Assembly (NCBI RefSeq): GCF_004337365.2
Contig: NZ_CP044016.1
Location: forward strand, 62,001-126,000
Direction: 5' to 3'
DNA from: Rhizosphaericola mali
Lineage (GTDB): Bacteria > Bacteroidota > Bacteroidia > Chitinophagales > Chitinophagaceae
Length of the DNA stretch: 64,000 nt
Below are positions 42,950 to 53,135 of the stretch, piece by piece. A program made the translations under genes and the position numbers. The notes under the pieces are model-generated. The model saw only the letters and a program-made list of their open reading frames with translations. It was not told the origin of the DNA and ran no database searches. Positions within the stretch are counted from its first letter, which is position 1; the number at the start of each line of letters is the position of its first letter.

Positions 42950-45628
42950 CTATTCAATTACGGGTCGTAACCATTTTAGAGTTGTCTCATCATCCCAATT
43001 TTTTCGAGATTGATAATCTTTAACTTGATCTTCCATGATTTTTCCAACACCGAAATATTGACTCTGCGGATGGCTGAAATACCAACCACAAATACTTGCT
43101 GCAGGATACATTGCTAAAGATTCTGTAAGTTGTATTCCGATATTTTCCTGCACTTGTAGCATTTCAAATAACTTATATTTCTCCGTATGATCAGGGCACG
43201 CGGGATAACCAGGTGCAGGACGTATTCCTTGATATTTTTCCTTAATTAATTCCTCATTGCTTAATTGTTCGTCCGAAATATATCCCCAATATTCTTTACG
43301 TACTTTTTCATGTAAAAGCTCTGTAAATGCTTCCGCTAGACGGTCGCACAATGCTTGAAGCATGATTTTGTTATAATCATCATTTTGCTTCGTAAATTCT
43401 TCTAATTTGGTTTCAATGCCTTTAATCGTCACGGCAAATGCTCCAATAAAATCCTCTTGAAGGGTTGGACAAATAAAGTCAGCAAGTGAAAGATTAGGTT
43501 GTCCTTCCGCTTTTTTAATTTGCTGACGCATAAATTCCAAATTGTATTCCTTGTTTTCTGTAGTTACAAGTACGGTATCTGGTTGTATGCGTTGCGCTGG
43601 CCAAAAACCAATCACCGCTTCTGAATGCACCCAATTTTCTGCGATTAATTGATCCAACATCGCATTGGCATCATCATACACTTTTTGCGCTTCTTTACCT
43701 ACAATTTCATCTGTGAGAATATCAGGGAAATTACCATGCAATTCCCATGAAATGAAAAAAGGCTTCCAGTCAATATACTTACGCACTTCAGCTAAATCGT
43801 AGGAATGCCAAACTTTAGTTCCTGTAAATTGAGGTTTTTTTGTTTCGAAATTATCCCAATCAATTTTTGCAGGTTTTTTTGTTGCATCTGTGTAAGAAAG
43901 ATAATTTTTTACAGGTTTTTTATTCTCAAAATTGGTTTTGAGCTTGGTATATTCTTCTTTTATATCTGAAAGAAAATCAATTTTTTGGGTTTTATTGAGC
44001 AACTTTCCTACAACGCCAACACTTCGGGATGCATCCAAAACATGAACTACTCCTTCTTGATATTGCGGAGCTATTTTTACCGCAGTGTGCATTCTTGATG
44101 TGGTTGCACCTCCAATCAATAATGGAATATCCAAATGACGGATTTGCATCTCATGAGCCACATTGACCATTTCATCCAAAGAGGGTGTAATCAAGCCACT
44201 CAAGCCAATGATATCGACGTTTTCCTTTACTGCAGTATCCAAAATCTTTTCTGTCGGCACCATTACCCCCAAATCAATAATATCGTAACCATTGCAACCT
44301 AAAACAACGCCAACGATATTTTTCCCAATATCATGTACGTCACCTTTGACAGTCGCCATCAATATTTTAGGAACGGAACTTACGCCAAGATTTGGGTTAT
44401 TTCTTTTTTCTTCTTCGATAAATGGAGTTAAGTAAGCGACGCTTTTTTTCATTACACGTGCACTTTTCACTACTTGTGGTAGAAACATTTTACCCGCACC
44501 GAAAAGATCACCAACCACATTCATTCCTGCCATTAGCGGTCCTTCGATAACTTCGAGTGGGCGATTGTATTGTTGTCTGGCTTCTTCCGTATCCTCATCA
44601 ATATAATCTGTAATTCCATTAACCAACGCATGCGAAAGACGTTCCGCTACATTTAATTGTCGCCAAGCATCGTCTTTTTTGATTTCTTTGCCTTTTGATT
44701 TTACAGTTTCTGCGAAAGAAATTAATTTGTCGGTAGCTTCACTATTTTCATTATTTCTATTCAAAATAACATCTTCGCACAGTTGGCGCAATTTGGGTTC
44801 GATTTGATCATAAACCATTAATTGACCCGCATTAACGATCCCCATATCCATGCCGACTTGTACCGCATAATATAGAAACACGCTGTGCATTGCTTCACGC
44901 ACGGTTTCATTTCCCCTAAACGAAAAAGATAAATTACTAATACCTCCACTTATATGAACCAATGGAAATTTTTCCTTAATTAATTTCGTTGCTTCGATGA
45001 AATCTACACCATAATTGTTGTGCTCGGTCATACCCGTTGCTACAGCAAATACATTTAAGTCAAATATGATATCTTCTGGATGATAACCAACTTCATCGAC
45101 CAAAATATGATAAGCACGTTCGCAAACTTCCACTCTTCTTTCGATAGTATCAGCTTGCCCTTCTTCGTCAAATGCCATTACTACGATGGCGGCACCAAAA
45201 GATTGACACACACGAGCATGATCGACAAATTTTTCCACACCTTCTTTCATGGAAATGGAATTGACAATGCATCGACCTTGAACACATTTCAATCCAGCCT
45301 CAATAATGTCAAATTTGGAAGAGTCAATCATTACTGGGATTTTCGCAATATCTGGTTCTGCTTGTAACAAATTGAGATAAGTTACCATAGCATGTTTACC
45401 ATCTAAAAGCGAATCGTCCATGTTGACATCAATGACTTGTGCACCACTTTCTACTTGCTGGCGCGCAACACTTAATGCTTCATCATAGTTTTCCTCACGA
45501 ATAAGCCGTGCAAATTTTTTCGAACCAGTTACGTTTGTTCGTTCTCCAATATTTACAAAATTTAATCCCGGACGGAGTACTAAGGGTTCTAAACCACTCA
45601 GTCTTAAATAAGGTCGTATTATGTTCAT
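42950..45628 (-). CDS. metH: Methionine synthase, folate/B12/activation part (split MetH)
   Basis: 892 residues, covering what are domains 2-4 of a 1200-residue MetH. A pterin-binding domain (about 20-290) begins [22 protein letters not shown]12 cap is near 320-420. The cobalamin-binding domain (about 430-560) has [11 protein letters not shown], with the His that ligates cobalt. The C-terminal AdoMet-dependent reactivation domain contains [15 protein letters not shown]. The homocysteine domain is encoded separately 41 bp upstream. The two proteins together transfer methyl from methyl-tetrahydrofolate to homocysteine. Confidence 0.95.
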   Translation of the reverse strand: MNIIRPYLRLSGLEPLVLRPGLNFVNIGERTNVTGSKKFARLIREENYDEALSVARQQVESGAQVIDVNMDDSLLDGKHAMVTYLNLLQAEPDIAKIPVMIDSSKFDIIEAGLKCVQGRCIVNSISMKEGVEKFVDHARVCQSFGAAIVVMAFDEEGQADTIERRVEVCERAYHILVDEVGYHPEDIIFDLNVFAVATGMTEHNNYGVDFIEATKLIKEKFPLVHISGGISNLSFSFRGNETVREAMHSVFLYYAVQVGMDMGIVNAGQLMVYDQIEPKLRQLCEDVILNRNNENSEATDKLISFAETVKSKGKEIKKDDAWRQLNVAERLSHALVNGITDYIDEDTEEARQQYNRPLEVIEGPLMAGMNVVGDLFGAGKMFLPQVVKSARVMKKSVAYLTPFIEEEKRNNPNLGVSSVPKILMATVKGDVHDIGKNIVGVVLGCNGYDIIDLGVMVPTEKILDTAVKENVDIIGLSGLITPSLDEMVNVAHEMQIRHLDIPLLIGGATTSRMHTAVKIAPQYQEGVVHVLDASRSVGVVGKLLNKTQKIDFLSDIKEEYTKLKTNFENKKPVKNYLSYTDATKKPAKIDWDNFETKKPQFTGTKVWHSYDLAEVRKYIDWKPFFISWELHGNFPDILTDEIVGKEAQKVYDDANAMLDQLIAENWVHSEAVIGFWPAQRIQPDTVLVTTENKEYNLEFMRQQIKKAEGQPNLSLADFICPTLQEDFIGAFAVTIKGIETKLEEFTKQNDDYNKIMLQALCDRLAEAFTELLHEKVRKEYWGYISDEQLSNEELIKEKYQGIRPAPGYPACPDHTEKYKLFEMLQVQENIGIQLTESLAMYPAASICGWYFSHPQSQYFGVGKIMEDQVKDYQSRKNWDDETTLKWLRPVIE

Positions 45629-45669
45629 ATTCCAATTTCCTTTCGGAAAATTCTATCAATAACAGAAAA

Positions 45670-46692
45670 TTAGGCTAACTCAGTTGCTAGCTCAGGTTTT
45701 ACTCTAGGTTTAAATGTTTTAACCGCTTCTGCAATATGTCGGATATGGTCCGGCGTCGTGCCACAACAACCACCAACAATATTTACAAAACCTTCTTCCG
45801 CCCAATTTTCAATGAAATGCGCTGTTTCATGGGGCGTTTCATCATATTCTCCCATCGCGTTGGGTAAACCAGCATTGGGATATGCGGAAACATAACATTG
45901 TGCAATTTGACTTAATTCTTGTATATGCGGACGCATTTCTGCGGCACCAAGTGCACAATTCAGACCTATACTTATAGGATTAGCATGTTTTACAGAAATA
46001 TAAAATGCCTCTAATGTCTGACCACTCAAAGTACGTCCACTTGCATCAGTGATAGTACCACTGATCATTATTGGTAATTCTGGTTGATTGGTATCTCTGA
46101 AATATTTTTTTATGGCAAAAATGGCCGCTTTACAATTCAAAGTATCAAAAATGGTTTCCATTAATAATACATCAGCACCTCCATCCACCAATCCTTTGAC
46201 TTGCTCATAATAAGCATCCGCAACTTCATCAAAAGTTACCGCACGATATCCAGGATCATTTACATCTGGAGATAGAGAAAGCGTTTTATTTGTTGGTCCG
46301 ATAGCCCCAGCTACAAATTTTTCGGTCGTATTTTCGGGATGCTTTTTTCTAAAAATTTCAATTGCTTTTTTGGCATTTCTTGCAGATTCGTAATTGATCT
46401 CATATACCAATGATTGCATATCGTAATCAGCTTGCGCAATAGAAGTTCCACTGAACGTATTGGTTTCCAATATATCTGCTCCAGCTTCCAAATATTCTAA
46501 ATGAATATTTTGGATCATTTCCGGTTGAGAAAGACTTAGTAAATCTGAATTGCCCTTTACGGGTGTGTGCCAATCTTTAAATCGCTCTCCTCTATACACT
46601 TCTTCGGTGGGCTTGTGGCGTTGTATCATGGTTCCCATCGCCCCATCGATGATTAAAATGCGTTCTTTCAAACACGCTTCTAATGTCTTCAT
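45670..46692 (-). CDS. metH: Methionine synthase, homocysteine-binding part (split MetH)
   Basis: 340 residues forming the homocysteine S-methyltransferase barrel alone. It starts [20 protein letters not shown]. Zinc ligands are a Cys in LNCALGA (about 245) and the CC pair in VGGCCGTTP (about 310). In E. coli this is the first domain of a single MetH chain; here a gap of 41 bp separates it from the rest. It is preceded by a structured leader of about 110 bases, so the pair is probably regulated at RNA level. Confidence 0.93.
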   Translation of the reverse strand: MKTLEACLKERILIIDGAMGTMIQRHKPTEEVYRGERFKDWHTPVKGNSDLLSLSQPEMIQNIHLEYLEAGADILETNTFSGTSIAQADYDMQSLVYEINYESARNAKKAIEIFRKKHPENTTEKFVAGAIGPTNKTLSLSPDVNDPGYRAVTFDEVADAYYEQVKGLVDGGADVLLMETIFDTLNCKAAIFAIKKYFRDTNQPELPIMISGTITDASGRTLSGQTLEAFYISVKHANPISIGLNCALGAAEMRPHIQELSQIAQCYVSAYPNAGLPNAMGEYDETPHETAHFIENWAEEGFVNIVGGCCGTTPDHIRHIAEAVKTFKPRVKPELATELA

Positions 46693-46805
46693 AATATCAA
46701 TAGATTGGAACTAAAACGGGCGGAATTTTGAAGTAAATATCCGGGCGTTTATTAGTTCAATTATTTAATTCAGGCCGAACAATAAACAAATCCGCCTGCG
46801 AGTTG
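46693..46805 (-). promoter_or_regulatory. Structured 5' leader of metH, candidate cis-regulatory RNA
   Basis: The leader can form an outer stem between TCCGCC (46791-46796) and GGCGGA (46719-46724), and an inner stem between 46777-46787 and 46747-46758 (GTTTATT plus GTTC with one bulge). An alternative pairing of minus-strand CAGGC with GCCTG (around 46793-46797 and 46771-46775) excludes the outer stem. It shows no cobalamin-riboswitch B12 box and I do not recognise a SAM-riboswitch class. Confidence 0.45.
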
Positions 46806-46813
46806 CAAAGTTA
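46806..46813 (-). promoter_or_regulatory. -7 promoter element of metH
   Basis: Minus-strand TAACTTTG fits TAnnTTTG; transcription would start near 46800, just before the structured leader. No good -33 element is visible. Confidence 0.5.
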
Positions 46814-46853
46814 CAATATTTTTAGGTAGTAAATGAATCGGGAAAATCAATCT

Positions 46854-47308
46854 CTACATTCTTTTTTCTTGATAAAAAAGAATCAAAAAATCAAGTCTGC
46901 AATAAGGCAAATGCTATCGCACCGTAAAAATGTACGCTTCAGGCACTGTTTTATATTATGTATTCCTCTAGAAATTTGATGACGTATAAAACGCCATTCC
47001 GCTTCATTTTTACTTTTACTGTATTGCCGACTGTCGATTCCGCTTAGAAAATAATTATTCTGGCTTTATAAGCAATAAATGATCTTCAATTACTTATATA
47101 GAAAATAAGTTAAAAGTTTCATGAACTTGTCGTCTGACAGCAAAGTATAGAAAATGGTGAAGCTGTGTTTTCTGCGTGTATCACAACAGATTTTAAATAT
47201 AAATTGTCCGCAGAAAATGTACACGATCTATTTTCAAATGTTCCGAAGGATTGCCTTCAGACGACTTGATCTTTTGGTTACTTTTCCATTCAAGGGAAAA
47301 GTAACATT
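46854..47308. repeat. Intergenic element of about 450 bp bounded by imperfect inverted-repeat hairpins
   Basis: The left end carries ATTCTTTTTT-CTTGAT-AAAAAAGAAT (46858-46883) followed by ATCAAGTC. The right end carries GACTTGAT then CTTTTGGTTAC and a hairpin GTTACTTTTCC/GGAAAAGTAAC (47277-47305). Reverse-complemented, the left end reads GACTTGATTTTTTGATTCTT, close to the right end, so the two ends are related in inverted orientation. No convincing gene lies between them. Similar AT-rich hairpins are frequent between Bacteroidetes genes, so a repeat family is likely. Confidence 0.5.
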
Positions 47309-47434
47309 AATATTATTACAATTGTAAAGTCCTCTGCGAAAGAATGCGTAGAAGCGGATATAACATTTAGTAGATTCACACAAGCAACGCTTTACTAATG
47401 CTTGCGCAAGAAAAATCTCAAATAGATTTGAAGA

Positions 47435-48052
47435 TTATTTTACATAATTCTCTACGGGAAGTCGATTCGTAAGACTGCGCCCTAAAGTCATTTCATCTGC
47501 ATATTCCAACTCGCCTCCAAAGGCAATGCCACGGGCAATAGTGGTTATTTTACAAGGAAGATCTTGCAACTTGCGTTGGATATAAAAAATAGTTGTGTCT
47601 CCTTGAATATTTGGATTTAATGCAAATATCAATTCTTCCACCTCGTCATTTTTTACACGTTGGACTAACTCATCGATGTGTAATTGTTCGGGTCCAACGC
47701 CATCCAAAGGGGAAATAATGCCACCCAAAACATGATATACTCCATTAAATTGTTGGGTATTTTCAATAGCGATAACATCTCTGATATTTTCAACGACGCA
47801 AATTTGTTTTTGTTTGCGTGAAATATTGGCACAAATATCACATAAGTCCGCATCACTGATATTGAAACATTTTTTACAATATTTAATCTCCGAGCGCATT
47901 TTAGCGATAGCATCACTGAATTTTTTTACGTCAGATTCTTCTTCTTTCAATAAATGTAAGACCAGGCGCAATGCAGATTTTTTACCAATGCCGGGCAGCT
48001 TGGCAAATTCATTTACCGCATTTTCCAATAGAGAAGAAGATAATTGCATCAT
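47435..48052 (-). CDS. recR: Recombination mediator protein RecR
   Basis: 205 residues, typical RecR. A helix-hairpin-helix segment (FAKLPGIGKKSALRLVLHLL, about 16-35) precedes a Cys4 zinc finger (CKKCFNISDADLCDIC, about 58-73), a Toprim domain (ICVVENIRDVIAIE onward) and the C-terminal GGELEYADEMTLGRSLTNR. With RecF and RecO it loads RecA onto SSB-coated gaps. It is 26 bp downstream of the Ig-like lipoprotein gene. Confidence 0.97.
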   Translation of the reverse strand: MMQLSSSLLENAVNEFAKLPGIGKKSALRLVLHLLKEEESDVKKFSDAIAKMRSEIKYCKKCFNISDADLCDICANISRKQKQICVVENIRDVIAIENTQQFNGVYHVLGGIISPLDGVGPEQLHIDELVQRVKNDEVEELIFALNPNIQGDTTIFYIQRKLQDLPCKITTIARGIAFGGELEYADEMTLGRSLTNRLPVENYVK

Positions 48053-48078
48053 GTATTTAAATCCTTATTTTTTAATTT

Positions 48079-49590
48079 TTATTTGCTAGCGCTTTTTAAG
48101 AAGATTTCTTGTTCATTATCCCAATTGGCTTTAAATCTAAATTTACTTTTGATTTTTTCTACTAATTCAGGTTGTTTTTTGTCTTTGTAATTACCAGGAT
48201 CCCAATGCATATTTTGATTTGTATCATATAATATACGCATTCCATATTCTCCTGGAGGATATAATTTTCTCACAACTCTTTTGTTTTCAATCAACAAGGA
48301 ATCGACGATTTTATTATTTTGTAATAAATCCAAAACTGGGTGTCTAGACATGTCAATATCTGGAAATGAAATCAAAATGCTTGCATAATCCGCTTCTTCT
48401 TGTGTGTGAAAAGAAATGGTATCGTTTTTCGCTAACCAACCGTCTGCGCTGTCAATAGCAGCAGTGCTATCCAAAATTATTTTGAAATATTCATTTTCTT
48501 TCCACGGAAAATTTACTACAAATTTAGAATTGGTTGTATCGGATTTTAAAGGCAGTAAATGCATATCTGGTATGCGAACAAAATTCGTATCTAAAAATAC
48601 TATTTTGGTGGTATCCAACTCTTTGAGTGGTTGACTAAATGTGAAATAGAGTGGATTTAGTAAATCTTGTTTGCTATCTTTCAAGGATAAATTGACGGTC
48701 AACTGTTCTTTCTTTTCTTTTTTCTTTTTATCCTTTTTTGAATGTTCTTCTTCGTTTGGAGGAGGCGTATTACCATCTCCTCCACCATTCATTCCGCCAT
48801 TTCCATTACCTCCTTTTTCTTCTTTAAATTCCTGATAGGCATATAATTGCACATTATTAACATCCGTCGAATCCGTAAGTGTTAGAGGCTCATTATAAAA
48901 GGCAAAGATCTGGGTACTGTCTCTATACTCTTTGGAATAATCATTTGGTAATGCATAAATATTGTAAGTCCCAATAGGTAAAAATTTGAATTTGAATTTG
49001 CCAGCAGAATCGACCCTCGTATAATAGTCAGGAGGTAATGTTTGGATTGCCGTATCATTCAAATTTTTGGTATGCAAAACAAGAATTAAAGTTGTATCTA
49101 CATTGCCCGTTTCCGCCATGGTGACTCTTCCATTTATCTCCCCTTTATCCAACTTATCACCTGTGGAAAATGCATATATATAATTTCTAAATGGATTTCC
49201 TTCATTCACGTCCTTAATACTTCTTCCAAAATCAAATGAATAAGTTGTATTTGGTTTTAATGTGTCTTTTAGGTCGATAGTTATTGTTTTTAATTTGCTC
49301 GTCACCTTTGGAACCTTTTTTTGGTAGGGCGATACAATTAATTGCTCTTGCACATTATCTAATGCAATAAACTCATCAAATGTCAAAATGATTTGCTTGC
49401 TTGTAAAATTGGTTGTAGAGTCGTTGGGTACTGCACTTAATAGAACTGGAGGCAGAGAGTCTTTAGGACCTCCGCTTGGGGGTACGATTACGGCACAACC
49501 AGTTAAGGAAATGCTCCATGCGACCAAACTACAAAATATAATAACTGGTATTACTAACTTTAAAAATCTTGAATATGATAGTGCTGACAT
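48079..49590 (-). CDS. Ig-like (Big_5) domain lipoprotein
   Basis: 503 residues. The signal peptide ends in a lipobox (SLTGC, Cys about residue 32), followed by AVIVPPSGGPKDSLPPVLLSAVPNDST, a start typical of Bacteroidetes Big_5 lipoproteins. The Big_5 domain (about 45-145) is followed by a SpaA/carboxypeptidase-regulatory-like segment near 195-225. A low-complexity stretch (GGNGNGGMNGGGDGN then Lys/Glu-rich) lies around 260-295, and another beta domain follows. It is probably an envelope structural protein. The exact role is unknown. Confidence 0.85.
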   Translation of the reverse strand: MSALSYSRFLKLVIPVIIFCSLVAWSISLTGCAVIVPPSGGPKDSLPPVLLSAVPNDSTTNFTSKQIILTFDEFIALDNVQEQLIVSPYQKKVPKVTSKLKTITIDLKDTLKPNTTYSFDFGRSIKDVNEGNPFRNYIYAFSTGDKLDKGEINGRVTMAETGNVDTTLILVLHTKNLNDTAIQTLPPDYYTRVDSAGKFKFKFLPIGTYNIYALPNDYSKEYRDSTQIFAFYNEPLTLTDSTDVNNVQLYAYQEFKEEKGGNGNGGMNGGGDGNTPPPNEEEHSKKDKKKKEKKEQLTVNLSLKDSKQDLLNPLYFTFSQPLKELDTTKIVFLDTNFVRIPDMHLLPLKSDTTNSKFVVNFPWKENEYFKIILDSTAAIDSADGWLAKNDTISFHTQEEADYASILISFPDIDMSRHPVLDLLQNNKIVDSLLIENKRVVRKLYPPGEYGMRILYDTNQNMHWDPGNYKDKKQPELVEKIKSKFRFKANWDNEQEIFLKSASK

Positions 49591-49666
49591 GTATCTGAAT
49601 TATTCCAAATTGCAAACTTATTATTTAGATTGCTAAATCTTCTATAAATGATGCGATATCTTAAGA

Positions 49667-50998
49667 TTAAAGCACATTTTGGTAAGAGATTTTGCGTGCT
49701 AAATTACAATAAATACAATCGGGTTGCTGACAACCTTTTTCAAAATTCAATTTATGAATATTATTCCAAGTTTTGAAAATTTGATTTTGAACTATTTGCT
49801 CCTCTCTTTCGGAAATTGTAAAAGTGATTTTTTCTAAATTCCCAGAGGATGGATTGGGTTCCAAAAAGTCAAATTCTACTTTTTTTACTTCCCAATTTTT
49901 GGGAGATTGATCCAATAGCATTTTGTAAAAAACTGCTTGTCGCCAATAGGCTCCACCTTTTGGATTGTCCGAGTTAGGTGTGATCAAGCGTTCTATTCCT
50001 TTGCTAAATCTGCCAGATTTATAATCGACAATTGTAATATTTCTACCCGAAAATTCTATTTTATCTACAAAACCTTTCATAGGAATATTATCGGAATTAA
50101 AAGATTTGAAAAAAGATTCTAACAAGACAATTTTATTCCAAGTCTCTATATTTTCCTTTACAAAAAGTAAAAGTGCATTTTCCCCTTTATCTAAATAATT
50201 ATCAAAAGTATCTGGCAAAAAAGAAGCTTTGTTCTCTTGCATATACCGCTCAAATTGCTCCCATATAAGATCAAATGGAGGAAATTCATTTGCGCGATCA
50301 TTTTTCATTGCTGCAAAATATTTTTCTAATGCAAAATGAATTGCAGATCCATAGGTTGCTGCACTATTTTGAGGTTGCGGTATTTTGATAAATTGGATAA
50401 AATAGGATTCGATTGGGCATTCCAAATAAGTATTCAAAGACGACGCACTTAATACAAATTTGTTAACAATGGGTTGAATCAATTCTTTGGAAAATGGAAA
50501 AATAAAATCCGTTATTACTACTTTTGTTTGCCTACGCTCAATGGCTAATTTTTCAATTATAGGTAAGAGTTCTTTACTGTTTTTGGGTAAATAATTGGCA
50601 AGTATTTCTATAGAAATATGTTTTTTTACAAATTTCAAATTGGAAATTTCCAAACTAATTTTTTCCCAATTATCGGCTTTTGCAAATGAAAAAATGCGAG
50701 TGATAAATTTCACCGCCTCATGAAGTGGAGTAGTTTCTAATGCTGAAAAAAGATCAATTTTTACATTAGCAACTTGCGTTTCCATAAATTTTCTAAAAGA
50801 GGAAATGCTATTTTTTCGCTGCTTTTGTTGATTCCAAAGGATACAATTTTGGGCGATTTCATTCGCGGGAATTTGAAAAATATGATTGTGTAAAAGTTGA
50901 AAATACCAAGCTTCTCCACCTTGCTCAATCACCATTTCCATATGCAAAAATTGTAGTAAAATATATAGGTCATCGTAAAACCAAGCCGCATCATTCAT
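49667..50998 (-). CDS. PD-(D/E)XK nuclease half of a helicase-nuclease (N-terminal helicase missing)
   Basis: 443 residues from the ATG at 50998; a start at 51031 would lie inside the terminator of the gene upstream. The C-terminal half is a RecB-like nuclease: LNTYLECP (Cys about 207), GSAIHFALEKYF, KGFVDKIEF with VDYKSGR (catalytic DxxK) and a final GCQQPDCIYC, giving the four Cys of an AddB-like iron-sulfur staple. The first 150 residues resemble the middle of Bacteroidetes UvrD-type helicase-nucleases near 1000 residues long, whose ATPase motifs should lie upstream but are absent. It may be a truncated gene or a shortened nuclease. Confidence 0.75.
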   Translation of the reverse strand: MNDAAWFYDDLYILLQFLHMEMVIEQGGEAWYFQLLHNHIFQIPANEIAQNCILWNQQKQRKNSISSFRKFMETQVANVKIDLFSALETTPLHEAVKFITRIFSFAKADNWEKISLEISNLKFVKKHISIEILANYLPKNSKELLPIIEKLAIERRQTKVVITDFIFPFSKELIQPIVNKFVLSASSLNTYLECPIESYFIQFIKIPQPQNSAATYGSAIHFALEKYFAAMKNDRANEFPPFDLIWEQFERYMQENKASFLPDTFDNYLDKGENALLLFVKENIETWNKIVLLESFFKSFNSDNIPMKGFVDKIEFSGRNITIVDYKSGRFSKGIERLITPNSDNPKGGAYWRQAVFYKMLLDQSPKNWEVKKVEFDFLEPNPSSGNLEKITFTISEREEQIVQNQIFKTWNNIHKLNFEKGCQQPDCIYCNLARKISYQNVL

Positions 50999-51013
50999 AA
51001 TGGCAATGTTACA

Positions 51014-51051
51014 AAAAAAGCGTATTTCCATGAGAGGAAATACGCTTTTTT
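51014..51051. terminator. Terminator between the TPR gene and the nuclease gene
   Basis: AAAAAAGCGTATTTCC (about 51014-51029) pairs with GGAAATACGCTTTTTT (51036-51051), 16 bp with a 6-base loop. On the minus strand it ends the TPR gene at 51072. Confidence 0.9.
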
Positions 51052-51071
51052 AAATGTAGAATTTTAGGAGA

Positions 51072-51722
51072 CTAACCTGGCATTCTAGAAATATATTTTT
51101 CAATTTCTTTAATTTGGCTAACCACTTCTTTGGACGTCGGTTTGCATGCTTTACATTTTCTAAAGAAATCTTTTGCTGCACGGAATTCTCTTTTGTTCAT
51201 AAAAATCTGACACATACCCAAATAGGCAATTGCTTCACTTTCTTTGTCTGGTATACCGGCTCTGATAGCAGCTCTAAGGTTAGATTCAGCCCCTTTCATA
51301 TCTCCTTTTTGCATTGCCATCATTCCCAATTGTAATTTATTGGCACCTTCTGCTTCTGGCATTGCAGATCCTAATTGAGAACTTTTTTTCAAATGCTTTT
51401 CTGCTGTTTCAAAATCCTGATTGGCCATCGCTAGATTTCCTTGCAATGTGTAATAAGTGGAACGAATAGGTTTGTATAAAAGGTTGGGAAACCAAATGCT
51501 GTCCATGATTTTTTTAACTTCTTCGATATTGCCACTTTCCATTGGTTCTTGTATCAAACGCATTGGTCCAATGAAAAATTGGGAAAATAAACCAATTACA
51601 CCCAAGAAATACAACAAAAATGAAGGCCAGAAACCTGCATAAATATTGACAACAATAGCTAGAACGATTGCTAAAATACTCAACCAAAAACGGTATTTTA
51701 TAATTAGATTGTAAAATTTCAT
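51072..51722 (-). CDS. Membrane protein with tetratricopeptide repeats
   Basis: 216 residues. Two N-terminal membrane helices (about 10-28 and 31-52) are followed by a soluble helical part with TPR-like pairs: STYYTLQGNLAMANQDFETAEKHLKKSSQLG (about 88-118), NKLQLGMMAMQKGDMKGAESNLRAAIRAG and AIAYLGMCQIFMNKREFRAAKDFFRKC. It probably serves as a membrane-anchored scaffold. No specific function is recognised. It ends at a strong terminator, so it is monocistronic. Confidence 0.83.
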   Translation of the reverse strand: MKFYNLIIKYRFWLSILAIVLAIVVNIYAGFWPSFLLYFLGVIGLFSQFFIGPMRLIQEPMESGNIEEVKKIMDSIWFPNLLYKPIRSTYYTLQGNLAMANQDFETAEKHLKKSSQLGSAMPEAEGANKLQLGMMAMQKGDMKGAESNLRAAIRAGIPDKESEAIAYLGMCQIFMNKREFRAAKDFFRKCKACKPTSKEVVSQIKEIEKYISRMPG

Positions 51723-51859
51723 ACTTAAAAATTGGTGGGCAAATATAGCATAAGTAATCGTGTATTTGGAAATATAGCATAAGGAAATTCGATTAGGATA
51801 TATTTTTATCCATTTTAAAATAGCAAATTTCAGATTTAACCTTATTTTTGTCGCCCATC

Positions 51860-51931
51860 GGTCTTGTAGTTCAATGGATAGAATAGAAGTTTCCTAAACT
51901 TTAGATCCAAGTTCGATTCTTGGCAAGACCA
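51860..51931 (+). tRNA. tRNA-Arg (anticodon CCT)
   Basis: 72 bases with acceptor GGTCTTG/CAAGACC, discriminator A, anticodon loop TTCCTAA (CCT) and T-loop TTCGATT. It reads AGG Arg codons. Only CC of the CCA tail follows by chance. Confidence 0.95.
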
Positions 51932-52018
51932 CCACTTATTTATAATATAGGCCATTGTTTAATTGCTAGTTATATAATACTAACTTTTTTTAAATACAAC
52001 CTTTTACTATTAATCAAA

Positions 52019-52636
52019 ATGAAAAAAGCAATTTTAGCATTTCTATTTGCAGGCGGTTTATTAGGCGCTTCTGCACAATCTCAACATGGTGGCGTTTCTT
52101 ATGGTTTTAACGCTGGTATGAGTTTATTTAATGTGACAAATAACGATGGGGGAAAAAGCATTACAGGTTTTTCAGGTGGAGTTTATGTTTCTCTTCCAAT
52201 TTCGAAACAGGTATATATTCAACCTGAGTTAAATTATCAAATGCAAGGGACAAAAGCAACAGATATTTCCAATGGGGGCTCTTCTTATGATGTGAAATAC
52301 AAAATGAATTATTTGAATCTACCTGTTTTGGTGAAGTATAATTTACCTGAAACTAATTTCAGTATTTATGCTGGTCCTCAATTGGGGTATTTAACGGACT
52401 CTAAAATTGATGCTTCTGGATATGGTAGTTATAGTGCTAGAGATATTATGAATAAAGTTGACTTTGCAGGCGTTTATGGTTTGGAATATTATTTTCCTAT
52501 AAATAAAGTCAATGCATTTACTATTAACGCAAGATATTCAACGGGATTTACCAAAATATTAAAAAGTGATTATACTTCGGATGATTCAAATGGTAAACAC
52601 AAAGGATTTACATTTACCGTAGGTCTAAGATTCTAA
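52019..52636 (+). CDS. Outer-membrane beta-barrel protein (PorT-like)
   Basis: 205 residues from the ATG at 52019, which gives a signal peptide MKKAILAFLFAGGLLGASAQS; a longer frame reaching to 51920 overlaps the tRNA and is rejected. The body shows eight-stranded-barrel features: GVSYGFNAGMSLFNVTNN, VYVSLPISKQVYIQPELNYQ, YLNLPVLVKYNLPETNFSIYAGPQLGYL, and a final aromatic strand ending VGLRF. PorT-family barrels reside in the outer membrane; no partner is evident. Confidence 0.88.
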   Translation: MKKAILAFLFAGGLLGASAQSQHGGVSYGFNAGMSLFNVTNNDGGKSITGFSGGVYVSLPISKQVYIQPELNYQMQGTKATDISNGGSSYDVKYKMNYLNLPVLVKYNLPETNFSIYAGPQLGYLTDSKIDASGYGSYSARDIMNKVDFAGVYGLEYYFPINKVNAFTINARYSTGFTKILKSDYTSDDSNGKHKGFTFTVGLRF

Positions 52637-52660
52637 TTTTAGGCGAAAAAAATCTAATAC

Positions 52661-52697
52661 AAAAAAAGCTCGATGTCTCTAGATATCGAGCTTTTTT
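52661..52697. terminator. Terminator after the barrel gene
   Basis: GCTCGATGTC and GATATCGAGC (one G-T wobble, loop TCTA), flanked by an A run (52661-52667) and a T run to 52697. It serves both convergent genes. Confidence 0.88.
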
Positions 52698-52708
52698 ACT
52701 CCAAAAAT

Positions 52709-52957
52709 TTACGCTTGATTTACGTATTTATAGGTACTAAAACTTCCTTTTAACTCTGAGGATTCAAAAAAGGAAATGATGGAATGACTAATCGATTTCA
52801 TCTGTTCAATAGATGTTTCGATTGGGAATTTAATAATCAGATTGACAAATTCGCTACCCAATAAGGAAAGATTTACTCCTAATTCCTTAAACGAAGTGGG
52901 TAATGCATTGTTTAGAATTGTCTCCAGATGATGTCCGTTTTGTGTTTCTTTTTCCAT
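52709..52957 (-). CDS. Hypothetical 82-residue protein
   Basis: 82 residues, MEKETQNGHHLETILNNALP onward, predicted helix-strand mix with no Cys and no membrane helix. The sequence is not recognised. The convergent terminator at 52661-52697 just after the stop and an ordinary composition support a real gene. Its start lies 178 bp from the divergent gene at 53136. Confidence 0.6.
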   Translation of the reverse strand: MEKETQNGHHLETILNNALPTSFKELGVNLSLLGSEFVNLIIKFPIETSIEQMKSISHSIISFFESSELKGSFSTYKYVNQA

Positions 52958-53135
52958 GAATAATGATTTACGTTAATAAAAACTAATTCCAGTACGTGAA
53001 GGCAGTTGAAAACTAAATTTGTATAAACGTTTATTGCTAAGAATTGTTCGGTAGTTATACAAAGTTCATAATTATTTAAACTTGATAAGTTTTAATAATT
53101 ACTGTAATTTGGCTTGAACCAAATAAAATCATCTT

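Noticed and set aside
46693-46805. Cobalamin riboswitch before metH
   Set aside because: The conserved B12-box sequence is absent and the leader is too short for that class.
51920-52018. N-terminal extension of the PorT-like protein
   Set aside because: It would begin inside the tRNA-Arg 3' end; the ATG at 52019 starts a normal signal peptide.
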